A DNA stretch of 64,000 bases from Marinobacter pelagius. GTDB lineage: Bacteria; Pseudomonadota; Gammaproteobacteria; Pseudomonadales; Oleiphilaceae. Location: NCBI RefSeq assembly GCF_900114925.1, contig NZ_FOUR01000006.1, forward strand, positions 62,001 to 126,000, in the 5' to 3' direction. Below the pieces are notes generated by a model, which worked only from the letters and a program-made list of their open reading frames with translations, had not been told where the DNA came from and did not search any database. Shown one piece after another: positions 26,177 through 35,648 of the stretch (its first letter is position 1; every line of letters begins with the position of its first letter). The position numbers were made by a program, and so were the translations under genes.

Positions 26177-27673
26177 ATGGACGAACAAACCCACCTGAGA
26201 ACCCGCGCCTACCTGGTCGCCCGACACCAGCATCCGGCCTGGAAGCTGCTTTCAGCCACCAGAGGCCCCCTGGTGCTCAGCTGCCTGCAGGCGTTAATGG
26301 AGCAGAACCGGGAAGAAATCCTGTTCGAGGATGCCCAGCAAATGCTGACGGATATCCTGCGGGAGCACGCCAACAGCGATGACCTCGAGCTATCCACTGA
26401 CGACCCGGCCGCCGATGCCAGAAAAGAGCTGCGCTCCTGGATTCGCAAAGGGCTGATTGTTGAGCGGGACGGCCGCCTGATGGCCACCGATGCCCTGCAA
26501 AAGGCCCTTGCCTTTGTTGAGGGCCTCGATGAAAAAATCATGACGTCCACGGCCTCACGCCTGGCCACTGTGCAGCGGGAAATCGAAAACCTGGAAACCC
26601 GCCTGAATCCGAATGCCCAAAGCCGCGCCGACCATATACGCCGCAAGATAAAAGACCTGGAGCGCGAATTGGCTGAAGTGGAAGCCGGTCGATTCAAAGT
26701 GCTGGCAGGTGCCGAAGCGGCAGAAGGCATTCGCGAAGTTTACAATCTTGCCACCAGCCTGCGGGCCGACTTCCGCCGGGTGGAGGACTCCTACCGGGAG
26801 GCTGACCGGCAGTTGCGCCAGTCCATCGTCAGCGAACAGCATCACCGGGGCGAAATCGTTGACCGCTTGCTGGATGGTCACGACACCCTGCTGGAAACCG
26901 CCGAAGGCAAGGTCTTCCACAACTTCAACGAGCAACTCAGCCGGTCCACCGAGCTGGACAATATGAAACACCGGCTGCGGACTATCCTGAAAAATCCGGC
27001 CACCCGCCACGCCCTGTCCCGGCAGCAGCAGGATGAATTGCGCTGGCTGGTCATCCGGCTGATTCAGGAGTCCGCTGCCGTAATAAGGGCAAGGGCTCGT
27101 AGCGAAAAAGACGTCAAAGGCTTCCTGAAAACGGGCCTGGCCGCCGAGAACCACAGGGTCGGCGAACTGCTCAGCAGCATACTGAATGCTGCGCTCGACA
27201 TTGACTGGTCCAGCCACAGGGTCCGCAAAAGCGAGACTCCCCTGCCACCGGTTGCCGTGGCGGTTTCCAGCCTGCCACTAGTTGAACGACTGAGATTCAA
27301 ATCGGCCACCGAAGAACAGGAACAAAGTCTGGAGTTGACCGACCAGAGCGTAAATCTGGAAGAAGTCGATGAAGACTTCTGGCGTGCTTTTGATGGTCTC
27401 GACCGGGAAGCCCTGTATCAGGAAACGGTGGAGCTGCTGAAAGTCACCGACCGTCCCATGACCATTGGCGACCTGGCCACTCATTTGCCGCCCACCCATG
27501 ACCTGGAAACCATTGCCCTCTGGCTGGCGATGGCCCGTGAGGCGGAAGTGGAGATCACTGAAGACCGGGAAGCCGTCGACATTACCGACAGCAATGGCCA
27601 GCGGCTGCGCTTCCACGTGCCGCAACTGATGCTGACCCTACAAGACGCAGAATCCATCGACTGGGAGCTGTAA
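26177..27673 (+). CDS. jetA: Wadjet anti-plasmid system protein JetA (DUF3375)
   Basis: About 498 residues, the kleisin-like JetA subunit of Wadjet. The N-terminus (TRAYLVARHQHPAWKLL) and the winged-helix/coiled-coil layout with a long helical centre fit DUF3375. JetA bridges the SMC-like JetC dimer with JetB; the complex extrudes DNA loops and, with JetD, cleaves closed circular plasmids. The ATG at 26177 is preferred over a TTG two codons upstream. It is the first of four tightly packed genes (6 bp to jetB). The order and sizes are those of a type I Wadjet operon. Confidence 0.92.
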   Translation: MDEQTHLRTRAYLVARHQHPAWKLLSATRGPLVLSCLQALMEQNREEILFEDAQQMLTDILREHANSDDLELSTDDPAADARKELRSWIRKGLIVERDGRLMATDALQKALAFVEGLDEKIMTSTASRLATVQREIENLETRLNPNAQSRADHIRRKIKDLERELAEVEAGRFKVLAGAEAAEGIREVYNLATSLRADFRRVEDSYREADRQLRQSIVSEQHHRGEIVDRLLDGHDTLLETAEGKVFHNFNEQLSRSTELDNMKHRLRTILKNPATRHALSRQQQDELRWLVIRLIQESAAVIRARARSEKDVKGFLKTGLAAENHRVGELLSSILNAALDIDWSSHRVRKSETPLPPVAVAVSSLPLVERLRFKSATEEQEQSLELTDQSVNLEEVDEDFWRAFDGLDREALYQETVELLKVTDRPMTIGDLATHLPPTHDLETIALWLAMAREAEVEITEDREAVDITDSNGQRLRFHVPQLMLTLQDAESIDWEL

Positions 27674-27679
27674 AGCCGC

Positions 27680-28423
27680 ATGTCTGACTATTTTGACCGC
27701 CTGACACGCCAGGCCGATAACGAACAAGCTACGGAAGAACCGCAACAAACATCAGAGGCCCCGGACGATGCAGACCAGCAACGGCCGCTGACAGAGGCTG
27801 GCCACTACACGCCCGCCAATGTGAAAGCCACCACCCAGGAGCTGCTGAAATACGGACTGCTTGAAGCGGACCGGAAGCCCAATCTCTACCAGGTCGCCAT
27901 TACCCAGACCGCCGCCATCGACCAGATCCTGGAGCCGCTCGACCTGCGCCTGAAGGTGGATGACGTGCGCGGGCTGGCCTTTCTGGTGGTCTCTGAACAG
28001 CTATTCACAGAAGGTGAAGAAAAGGATGACGAGTGGTCCCACCCCCTGGTTCGCCGCCAGCGCCTAACCATGGAACAGTCCCTGCTGGTCGCCATACTGC
28101 GACAGCACTTCATCGCCCACGAACAGGAAGCCGGGATCGGAGCCGGTGAGGCTACAGTAGAACTGGATGAATTACTGCCTCAACTACAGCTGTACCTGGG
28201 CGACACCGGCAGCGACACCCGCGACCAGAAGCGCCTGCGCAGCCTGCTGGACAACCTGAAAAACCACGGCATTGTCTCGGACATCGACGGCAATGACCAG
28301 GTTGTCATACGCCCGATCATCACCCATCTGGCAAACCCTGAAAACCTGCAGAACCTGTTGCACCATTTCCGGCGCATGGCCGGCCAATCCGCCCCGGAAG
28401 AAGCTGACGGAGAGGATCTATGA
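27680..28423 (+). CDS. jetB: Wadjet protein JetB (DUF4194)
   Basis: A 247-residue protein of DUF4194, the kite-like accessory subunit of the Wadjet SMC complex. After a low-complexity acidic N-terminus (about 1-40) come two winged-helix-like regions including LVVSEQLFTEG and LRQHFIAHEQEAGIG. It overlaps jetC by 4 bp (ATGA), so translation is coupled. It is cytoplasmic, with no catalytic motif expected. Confidence 0.92.
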   Translation: MSDYFDRLTRQADNEQATEEPQQTSEAPDDADQQRPLTEAGHYTPANVKATTQELLKYGLLEADRKPNLYQVAITQTAAIDQILEPLDLRLKVDDVRGLAFLVVSEQLFTEGEEKDDEWSHPLVRRQRLTMEQSLLVAILRQHFIAHEQEAGIGAGEATVELDELLPQLQLYLGDTGSDTRDQKRLRSLLDNLKNHGIVSDIDGNDQVVIRPIITHLANPENLQNLLHHFRRMAGQSAPEEADGEDL

Positions 28424-31400
28424 GCCAATCCCAGACCGACCTCTTTGCCACTGAACTTCTTCCGCCCACGGCCTATATTCTGACCCACCTGGACCTGTAC
28501 AACTGGGGGCCCTTCGGCGGTCGGCACTGTGCCGAGATCGACCCCAAAGGCACCGCTATCATCGGCCCCACCGGCAGCGGCAAAACGACTCTGGTAGATG
28601 CGCTGATGACCTTGCTCACCCATCAGCCCCGGTATAACCTGGCCTCCACCGGGGGCCATGAAAGCGACCGTGACCTCATCTCCTACATCCGGGGCGTATC
28701 CGGTGCCGGTAACAACAGCGGCGATAACAGCCACATTGCCCGCCCCGGCAAAACCGTTACCGCTGTGAGCGCCCGCTTCTCCAACGGTGACGAGGCCATT
28801 CGCATCGGTGCGTTGTTCTGGATAGACGGCAGCAGCTCCGCCGCCAGCGACCTCAAGCGCCTGTGGCTGTTCTCCGAACGGGATGACCAGAGCCTGGATA
28901 CCTGGCTGGCCATCCACCATGAGGGCGGGGCCCGGGAGCTTAAACAGCACGCAAGGGATAACCCGGGATTGCAGGCCAACGACAGCAAGAAAGCTTATTT
29001 GGCCCAGGTACGTCGCTTTTTCGAAGTGGGGGAAAATGCCTTCACTCTGCTCAACCGCGCCGCGGGCCTGAAACAACTCAACAGCATTGACGAAATCTTC
29101 CGGGAACTGGTGCTGGACGACCACTCTGCATTCGACCGAGCCGCTGAAGTAGCCAGTGAGTTCGACGACCTGGCCGCCATTCACAGCGAACTGGAAACCG
29201 CCCGCAAACAGCACCAATCGCTCTTGCCCATTGCGGAAACCCATGAAAAACACCAGGCCGTCGCTACCGAGCTGGACCAGCAACTGGCCCTGAAAGAAAT
29301 TCTGCCAGTGTGGTTTGCCCAAACCGGTTACGAGCTATGGAACAGCCGGAAACAGGAACTTGAAAAGCAGCTCGACGAGGGCCGAAAAGCCCTCCACTCA
29401 TTAGATGAGACCGTCCAGGAACTGAACAGCAAAGCCGACACCCTGAAAGATATCTACCTGCAGGCCGGCGGCGCCAGCATTGAACAACTCAAAGAGCAGA
29501 TTTCCCAACAGAAGCGCTGGGTGGAAGAACGAGACCGCCACGCCAGGGATTATCAAACCCTGACTGGCAAACTTGATTTGGACAGCACACTGGCCCCCGA
29601 GGCTCTGGCCCGGAACCGCCAGCTCGCCGAGACAAAGCTGCGTGAATTGTCCGAACTCGCAGACACGCAGGACAAATCCCTGCTGGACCTGCGCATCCGT
29701 TACGGCAAGCTCAATGAAACGCTGGCCGAACTCAGTGAAGAAATCGATCGCATCAAGGCCCGCCCGGGTTCCAACATCGACGGGCGTTACCAGGAGTTCC
29801 GCAGCGAACTGGCCCGGGCGCTGAACCTGGACGAGCAGAGCCTGCCCTTCGTGGCAGAACTGGTGGAAGTCAAAGCCGAAGAACGCGACTGGCGCGGCGC
29901 GATCGAACGGGCCATTGGCGGGCACCGTTTGCGCCTGCTGGTGCCCCCGGCGGCAATGCAATCCGCCCTGGACAGAGTAAACAGCCGTGACAACCGGCTT
30001 CACGTGCGACTTCTGGAGGCCCAGACACCCCAGGCCCCGGCCCGGTTCATGGACGACGGCTTCACCCGCAAGCTGAATTTCAAGGACCATCCTCACCGGG
30101 AAGCCCTGAAACACCTGCTGGCCGGAATCGACCGGCACTGCGTGGGTTCTCCGGAAACCCTGCGCCAGACCCCCCAAGGCATGACGCAACAAGGCCTCAT
30201 GTCTGGCAAGAAGGGCTATTTCGAAAAACGGGACAACCAGCGGCTCGACAAGGGCTGGATGACCGGGTTCAACAATCGTGACCGTCTCGCTGCCCTTAAC
30301 AACGAGCTGACAGAAACCCGCCAGGAAGCGGACACCCTGGAGCAGCAACTCAAAACAGCCCGCAGAAACCTGAAGGACACCCAGGACCAGATAAGGCTTT
30401 ACGAGCTCCTTGGCGAAACCGAATTCAGCACCATCGACCTGCCCAGCGCACAGCGAGAACTGGATGCCCTTCAAAACCGGATGGAGGCGCTGACTGCTCC
30501 GGACTCGGATGTTGAGAAAGCCCGGCGGGAGTTTGAGTCCGTCCGGAAGGAGCTTGAACAGAGTCAAAACAGGCTTTCAGAACAAAAGACCGCCAATGCC
30601 TTGCTTGAAGAAAAACGCAACCAGGCCGCTCGGACATGCACGGAACTGTTGGACCGGATTGGCGAGGGCCTGACAGACGACCAGCAAACACTGGCCGCCG
30701 GACACTTCCGCGCCCCGGCAGCAGACCAGTACGAACGTCTGGAAGCCCTGGAGCGGGACCAGCGCGAACAGCTGGATAGGGCCATCGGCAAACTGGGCAA
30801 ACAGATTCAGGGTTACGAGCTCAACCTGACCCGACTGATGGGAGAAGCCCGCACCATCGATACCGGAGCGCTCGCGGAAACCGGCAGCGATATCCGGGAC
30901 ATTCCCGAATACCTCGAACGCCTGCGGGTGCTGGAAGAAGAGGCACTCCCCCAGAAACTCGAGCGTTTCCTCAGTTACCTGAACCAGTCATCGGATCAGG
31001 GGGTCACCCAGTTGCTGGCCCATATCCAGAACCAGGTAGCCATCATTGAGGAACGTATCTCCGACCTGAACGCCACCCTGCGGCGGGTCGACTTCCAGCA
31101 GGGCCGGTACCTGCGCCTGGAGCCACGCAGGGTTACCCACGAATCCCTCCGGACCCTGGAGCGGGCCCAGAGACAGCTCCGCGCTGACGCCCTGAAAGAC
31201 GACCAGGGCGAAAGCCACTTCAAGGCCCTGCAGAACATGGTAGCCTTGCTGCGGGATGCCGCAGACAACAAACGCACCGTAGGTGCTCGGGCCTTGCTGG
31301 ACCCACGCTACCGACTGCAGTTCGAGGTCTCGGTTCTTGATAGGGATTCCGGCACGGTGATCGAAACCCGCACCGGCTCCCAGGGCGGCAGCGGTGGCGA

Positions 31401-31743
31401 AAAAGAAATCATCGCCAGCTATATCCTCACTGCCTCCCTGAGCTACGCCCTTTGCCCGGACGGCGCCACCCAGCCGCTGTTTGGCACCATCGTGCTGGAC
31501 GAGGCATTCTCCAAAAGCTCCCACGCGGTAGCAGGTCGCATCATCTCGGCCCTCAACGAATTTGGCCTGCACCCACTGTTCGTCACACCCAACAAAGAGA
31601 TGCGGCTGCTGCGGGCTCATACCCGCTCGGCCATCCTGGTGCACCGCAAAGACCTGCGCGCCACCCTTACTTCACTGAGCTGGGAAGAGCTAGAAGCCCA
31701 CGCCGAAAAAATAGCCCGGAAAGCCCATGAAATCTCCGGATGA
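28420..31743 (+). CDS. jetC: Wadjet SMC-like ATPase JetC
   Basis: 1107 residues, MukB/SMC-like. Walker A GPTGSGKT (residues 49-56) sits in the N-terminal head, long coiled coils with a central hinge-like region span about 230-930, and the C-terminal head carries the signature GGSGGEKEI (about 990) and Walker B TIVLDEAFSK (about 1025). It is the ATP-driven motor that pulls plasmid DNA into the complex. Both nucleotide motifs are intact. It overlaps jetB by 4 bp and jetD by 17 bp. Confidence 0.94.
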   Translation: MSQSQTDLFATELLPPTAYILTHLDLYNWGPFGGRHCAEIDPKGTAIIGPTGSGKTTLVDALMTLLTHQPRYNLASTGGHESDRDLISYIRGVSGAGNNSGDNSHIARPGKTVTAVSARFSNGDEAIRIGALFWIDGSSSAASDLKRLWLFSERDDQSLDTWLAIHHEGGARELKQHARDNPGLQANDSKKAYLAQVRRFFEVGENAFTLLNRAAGLKQLNSIDEIFRELVLDDHSAFDRAAEVASEFDDLAAIHSELETARKQHQSLLPIAETHEKHQAVATELDQQLALKEILPVWFAQTGYELWNSRKQELEKQLDEGRKALHSLDETVQELNSKADTLKDIYLQAGGASIEQLKEQISQQKRWVEERDRHARDYQTLTGKLDLDSTLAPEALARNRQLAETKLRELSELADTQDKSLLDLRIRYGKLNETLAELSEEIDRIKARPGSNIDGRYQEFRSELARALNLDEQSLPFVAELVEVKAEERDWRGAIERAIGGHRLRLLVPPAAMQSALDRVNSRDNRLHVRLLEAQTPQAPARFMDDGFTRKLNFKDHPHREALKHLLAGIDRHCVGSPETLRQTPQGMTQQGLMSGKKGYFEKRDNQRLDKGWMTGFNNRDRLAALNNELTETRQEADTLEQQLKTARRNLKDTQDQIRLYELLGETEFSTIDLPSAQRELDALQNRMEALTAPDSDVEKARREFESVRKELEQSQNRLSEQKTANALLEEKRNQAARTCTELLDRIGEGLTDDQQTLAAGHFRAPAADQYERLEALERDQREQLDRAIGKLGKQIQGYELNLTRLMGEARTIDTGALAETGSDIRDIPEYLERLRVLEEEALPQKLERFLSYLNQSSDQGVTQLLAHIQNQVAIIEERISDLNATLRRVDFQQGRYLRLEPRRVTHESLRTLERAQRQLRADALKDDQGESHFKALQNMVALLRDAADNKRTVGARALLDPRYRLQFEVSVLDRDSGTVIETRTGSQGGSGGEKEIIASYILTASLSYALCPDGATQPLFGTIVLDEAFSKSSHAVAGRIISALNEFGLHPLFVTPNKEMRLLRAHTRSAILVHRKDLRATLTSLSWEELEAHAEKIARKAHEISG

Positions 31744-32878
31744 ACTGGCAAGTCGCCTGGCCCGGCAATGGCAGAATGCAGACCTGCGCGAGCAACGCCT
31801 GCTCAGGCCGGAGAGCTGGCCATTGACCCTTACAATCGGAAAGCCCACTGGCACCGTGGTAAGGGATCAGGTCGGAGAGGTTCGCAAACACCTCCAGCAA
31901 TGGCGGGAGGTTACGATCGGGCAAGTCCAGTGGCAGCCTGTCCGCTTTCAAAGCACCAGCGAAGCCATCAACATTCCCTCCAACTGGAGGCTGGAGTCTC
32001 CCAGCCAGTGGGTAAAGGCCACCGGCAGCAGTGACATCAAGCGGGAATACGATACGCTCAATCGCCTCGCCTCTGCCCTGGACCCGCGCTTTCACTCACT
32101 GATTGTACGCCGGCGTAGCCTGGTCATGGATAAACCAGAGCGTGACGTCATCCTGAGCGGTGAAGTGGCTCTTCAGCTCCAGCCGGGCTGCGCCAATGGA
32201 AAGCCCCTCAGGGCGCTTTCTGTCGCCGGTACCGACAGCAAATTCTTCGAACGTAATCACCTGCTGGTCACCCTGATGCTGGATATCCTGTTCGACGGCC
32301 GGACCAGCGAAACCGGACTGGAAACCTTCCTGGGCGCCGAGGACGAGGGCCACCACTGGCTACTGATCGCGGATCTGGATGGCTCACTGCTGCCCTTCTC
32401 ACAGATTCGGGTCCGGGCGTATGAACTGCAAAGCACCCCATTGCCAGGCCAGCGCCTGATCCTGGTAGAAAACGAACGTAGCCTTCACCAGCTGCCCTCC
32501 GTGCCCGATACCATCGCGGTGCTCGGATCCGGCCTCAACCTGTCCTGGTTGCAGGCAAGCTGGCTATCCAACAAAGCCGTGGCCTACTGGGGTGACCTGG
32601 ACACCTGGGGTCTGACCATGCTTGGCCGTGCCAGAGAGCATCTCCCGAAGCTAACACCCTTGCTTATGGACAGGGCCACCTTTGAAAGGTTTGCCGATGA
32701 AAGTGCTGTTGAGGAACCACTGCCAGCACCTGCTATCGTCCCGCCAGGACTGACCGAGAGCGAAGCCGGGCTTTACCACCTGCTGCGTCAGTCGGACCGT
32801 GGCCGGCTGGAACAAGAGTTCCTTCCAGTAAACATGGTTCACAGAACGGTGGTTAACTGGATTGCCCGACCCACCTAA
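31727..32878 (+). CDS. jetD: Wadjet nuclease subunit JetD (DUF3322/DUF2220)
   Basis: A 383-residue JetD protein: N-terminal DUF3322 arm (WPLTLTIGKPTG, VGEVRKHLQQW) and a C-terminal DUF2220 TOPRIM-like nuclease fold. The presumed metal-binding acidic residues are in LILVENERSL and VAYWGDLDTWGL (about residues 287-295), which look intact. JetD makes the double-strand cut in plasmids once JetABC has formed. Its start lies within jetC, so expression is coupled. It completes a type I Wadjet set. Confidence 0.92.
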   Translation: MKSPDELASRLARQWQNADLREQRLLRPESWPLTLTIGKPTGTVVRDQVGEVRKHLQQWREVTIGQVQWQPVRFQSTSEAINIPSNWRLESPSQWVKATGSSDIKREYDTLNRLASALDPRFHSLIVRRRSLVMDKPERDVILSGEVALQLQPGCANGKPLRALSVAGTDSKFFERNHLLVTLMLDILFDGRTSETGLETFLGAEDEGHHWLLIADLDGSLLPFSQIRVRAYELQSTPLPGQRLILVENERSLHQLPSVPDTIAVLGSGLNLSWLQASWLSNKAVAYWGDLDTWGLTMLGRAREHLPKLTPLLMDRATFERFADESAVEEPLPAPAIVPPGLTESEAGLYHLLRQSDRGRLEQEFLPVNMVHRTVVNWIARPT

Positions 32879-33148
32879 TAGCTCCGGCAAACGGCCCAAC
32901 GCCCTGTATCCAGTTCAGGTCGCTCAGGCGGAAAGCCCCGAAAACAACTCGCTCATCCGCCCATACACAAACACAAATGCCAATTTCCGGACCAATGGCC
33001 TTGGTGCCCGGTTCCGCCGCGCGGTGCATATGTGTGTGGGCATTGCTTTGGTTTACATGTACGACGATGTGAACTGGGAGACTGTGTATTCGAGCTGCAA
33101 GAACCATCGTGGCGACTTTCGTGCCACAGGGATCAAAGATTGGGTTGC
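32879..33148. other. Gap between jetD and the antitoxin stub
   Basis: About 270 bp with open frames of 112 (+) and 126 (-) codons that overlap each other, neither with a ribosome site or a family I recognise. Composition is uneven. I treat it as non-coding or decayed sequence filling the place where the toxin body should be. Confidence 0.4.
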
Positions 33149-33205
33149 CTATGCCCGGTCGAACCAGGACGCAGGATCTTTTCGGAGTGTGAGGGTGTAA
33201 GCCAT
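33149..33205 (-). pseudogene. Truncated toxin stub following the antitoxin
   Basis: ATG at 33205 overlaps the antitoxin stop (TAATG) and opens an 18-codon frame MAYTLTLRKDPASWFDRA, then TAG. The first 10 residues look like the start of a RelE/ParE-type toxin, and the coupling is the normal antitoxin-toxin arrangement. The rest of the toxin is missing, so this is a likely remnant. The assignment rests on position and a very short similarity. Confidence 0.4.
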
Positions 33206-33405
33206 TACTTTGACAATATCCTAGCTTTGACATCGGCCCACGGAGCGCCTCGATCCTGATCTAACTCGAAGGCTTTCAATCGCCGGTCCAGTTCCAGCTT
33301 CTGGGCCTCTGTAAGTTCAATTTCGGAGCCTTCCGCAACCACGCTGTCCCACAGCGCTTCTGCAAGAATGATGCGCTCAGATACGGTAAGTGATTGTATT
33401 TCCAT
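33205..33405 (-). CDS. Addiction-module antitoxin (CHP02574 family)
   Basis: About 66 residues from MEIQSLTVSERIILAE. The motif LAEALWDSV near the N-terminus and LDRRLKAFE...GAPWADVKARI near the end are typical of the small CHP02574 antitoxins that pair with ParE/RelE toxins. The partner is reduced to an 18-codon stub, so this antitoxin is an orphan. It sits between the Wadjet operon and an unrelated reductase. I chose the second Met, which matches family length. Confidence 0.75.
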   Translation of the reverse strand: MEIQSLTVSERIILAEALWDSVVAEGSEIELTEAQKLELDRRLKAFELDQDRGAPWADVKARILSK

Positions 33406-33514
33406 AACACATGCCTCCACCAAGACAAACTCTGACTAATTCTATCACAGCGCTCTCAAGAGGAAGCCCTTGGGCGAGTTGTTTCGAATCCATGGGCTAA
33501 CCATGAAAAGTTTC

Positions 33515-34873
33515 TCAAAGTTTCGGGCGCAAGTATTCACCGCCAGCCTTGCGCCGCCGGCGGGCTTTTGTCACCCGCCGGGCCCGGGTGAGTTCATCCT
33601 TCAGGTAAGCACCGACGGCCTTGAGGATTCCCAGATCCGGATCAGCCTCCTCATTATCCGCGAGCCGGAAAATCTGCTGGTAATACCAGGCCTGGCCACC
33701 CAGCACATTAATCACCTTGAGCGGCATCAGCGGACTGGCCGGCGAGAACAAGCCGGACTGGGCGAGCTTGATGTGATCCTCGTGGCAAACCGTCTTGTCG
33801 ATGCGCCCCTCGAGCAGATCCCTGGGCGTGTCCGGATCCGTGCAGAGCGGGCGGCCCAGGCCAATCACATCGGTCTCACCGTTGGCGACTACCTCTTCCA
33901 TAAACGTCCGCGTGCGAAATCCGCCCGTGACCATCAGCGGGCAATCGCAGACTTCACGAATCTTCTGGGCATAATCCAGGAAATAGGCCTCCCGCTTGCG
34001 GGTGCTTTCCCGCACGGCCGGCCCCTCGCTCGCGGTTTCTGCATCACCGCTGTAACCAAGCAGACGGGGCTGTTCATAGGTGCCGCCGGACACCTCCAGC
34101 AGATCAATCCCCTCCTCGTTGAGCCAGCGGACCACCTTCACACTCTCGTCCAGGGTGAACCCGCCCTTGCGGAAATCGTCAGAATTCAGTTTGACCGCCA
34201 CCGGAAACTCCGGCCCCACGGCCGCCCGAGTCGCCCGGACCACTTCCAGCAGGAACCGGGCGCGATTCTCCAGAGAACCGCCCCAGCGATCCGTCCGCTG
34301 ATTGGTCACTGGCGAAAGAAACGACGACAACAGATAGCCGTGCGCCCCATGCACCTGAACACCGGTGAAGCCCGCATCCTTGGCAATCCGCGCAACGTTG
34401 GCAAAGCGCTGGATAAAATCGAGGATCTCCGGCTCCGTCAACGCACGCGGACGGGCATAGTTCCCCATCAAGGACAGCTGGACCGCAGAGGGCCCCATCG
34501 GCCGCGAAGTAACGTAGCGCGGCGACTGGCGACCGGCATGGGAGATCTGCATCCACAAATGGTTGCCGTTGCGGGTACCGGCTTTAGCCCACGCACGCAG
34601 TTGCGCCATACCCTCCGGCTCGCCCTCCGCCGGCGCCGGATCGATGGCCACGTTGCCCGGCCGCTCCAGTACCCGGTGGTCAATCATCACGTTGCCGGTG
34701 ATCAGCAGTCCGGCACCGCCGTCGGACCAGCGGCGATAGAGCGTTTCGTGGCGGTGGGTGGCATGTAAATAGTCGTCTGACAGCCCTTCGGTCATCGCAG
34801 CCTTGGCGATTCGGTTGGGTAAGACGGCGCCGCAAGGGAGTTTCAGGGGTTGGGCCAGGGGGGATTGGAGCAT
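33515..34873 (-). CDS. NADH:flavin oxidoreductase, Old Yellow Enzyme family
   Basis: A 452-residue FMN-dependent ene-reductase-like TIM barrel. LPNRIAKAAMTEGLSD at the N-terminus, LWMQISHAGRQSPR, GVQVHGAHGYLLSSFLSP and the phosphate-binding VTGGFRTR/IGLGRPLC segments are diagnostic. The C-terminal 80 residues extend beyond the barrel without an iron-sulphur or second flavin domain, so it is of the single-domain type. It reduces activated alkenes; the substrate is unknown. It is a monocistronic minus-strand gene. Confidence 0.9.
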   Translation of the reverse strand: MLQSPLAQPLKLPCGAVLPNRIAKAAMTEGLSDDYLHATHRHETLYRRWSDGGAGLLITGNVMIDHRVLERPGNVAIDPAPAEGEPEGMAQLRAWAKAGTRNGNHLWMQISHAGRQSPRYVTSRPMGPSAVQLSLMGNYARPRALTEPEILDFIQRFANVARIAKDAGFTGVQVHGAHGYLLSSFLSPVTNQRTDRWGGSLENRARFLLEVVRATRAAVGPEFPVAVKLNSDDFRKGGFTLDESVKVVRWLNEEGIDLLEVSGGTYEQPRLLGYSGDAETASEGPAVRESTRKREAYFLDYAQKIREVCDCPLMVTGGFRTRTFMEEVVANGETDVIGLGRPLCTDPDTPRDLLEGRIDKTVCHEDHIKLAQSGLFSPASPLMPLKVINVLGGQAWYYQQIFRLADNEEADPDLGILKAVGAYLKDELTRARRVTKARRRRKAGGEYLRPKL

Positions 34874-34975
34874 GGGATCGTCCTGATTTTTTTTGGATTT
34901 GTCGGTTCCCGCATCATGGTCCGTGAATGGAGTTCAAACAATGGCCGTCGGGACCCCACTCCGGATAATTACCGA

Positions 34976-35602
34976 TCAACCCAAATTCCTCGCGTTGTAA
35001 TGAAATTCTGGCCTGAAGCCTGCCGCAAAAGTCTTCACTACTGATTGCGGCGTCAGAACATCCACCATTTCCGGGAGCCCTTCAATTGATGCCTCGCGGT
35101 AGCCCTCAAAGCTCCAGGCCAGTACTCGATCCTCGCAAACGGCATAGCCTTCTGAATCCACCTGAAACATCGCACCATGTGGAAGATCAGCCAGCTTGCC
35201 TATCCAAGTGACCTTCTGCCCGTTCTCGATGCGCTCCTGGTGCAGCACCTTGTCCATCTCGGGAGCACGGACTTTGGAAGTCCCCGACCAGTTATTCGCA
35301 GTACTCCAGGCATCGCGGAATTCGTTATAGCGAGCCCTCCGGCATTCCGCACAGGGACGATGGCCAGCCGCAAATGCAGTAACCTCATCCAGGAAAAATA
35401 GTTCTGTGTATCCGCCTGGAGACATCAGTTCCCTTTTTCGTCCTTTGAACTCCAATAGGCAGGTAATCCAGGCCAGATTTTTGAACTGACGCCGGATCTC
35501 TTTTTTGGAATTATGCAGTACGCCGCGATTACCCATTAATGTGCCACGAGCCTTGGAGGACTCAATAAGGCCCATTGGGTTTACCCTATTCTTTAATGGC
35601 AT
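34976..35602 (-). CDS. Conserved protein of unknown function with CxxC-like motif
   Basis: About 190-208 residues; the true start is probably MGLIESSKARG or shortly after. The segments GYTELFFLDEVTAFAAGHRPCAECRRARYNEF and AAGFRP near the C-terminus belong to a conserved bacterial family I recognise but cannot name functionally. GHRPCAECR resembles the metal-binding motif of the Ada N-terminal domain, so a zinc- or DNA-damage-related role is possible but unproven. It lies between the reductase and the DUF262 gene, minus strand. Confidence 0.65.
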   Translation of the reverse strand: MPLKNRVNPMGLIESSKARGTLMGNRGVLHNSKKEIRRQFKNLAWITCLLEFKGRKRELMSPGGYTELFFLDEVTAFAAGHRPCAECRRARYNEFRDAWSTANNWSGTSKVRAPEMDKVLHQERIENGQKVTWIGKLADLPHGAMFQVDSEGYAVCEDRVLAWSFEGYREASIEGLPEMVDVLTPQSVVKTFAAGFRPEFHYNARNLG

Positions 35603-35648
35603 TTTCCCGTCCGCTCACATCCGAATATTCAATATCTGGGTTAAAAAA

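Noticed and set aside
26555..27217. 220-codon minus-strand frame inside jetA
   Set aside because: Codon shadow of jetA; no motif.
29401..30567. 388-codon minus-strand frame inside jetC
   Set aside because: Shadow of the coiled-coil coding sequence of jetC; low complexity, no start signal.
32853..33233. 126-codon minus-strand frame and 112-codon plus-strand frame after jetD
   Set aside because: They overlap each other and the antitoxin end; neither looks like a real gene, so I list the region only as unassigned sequence.
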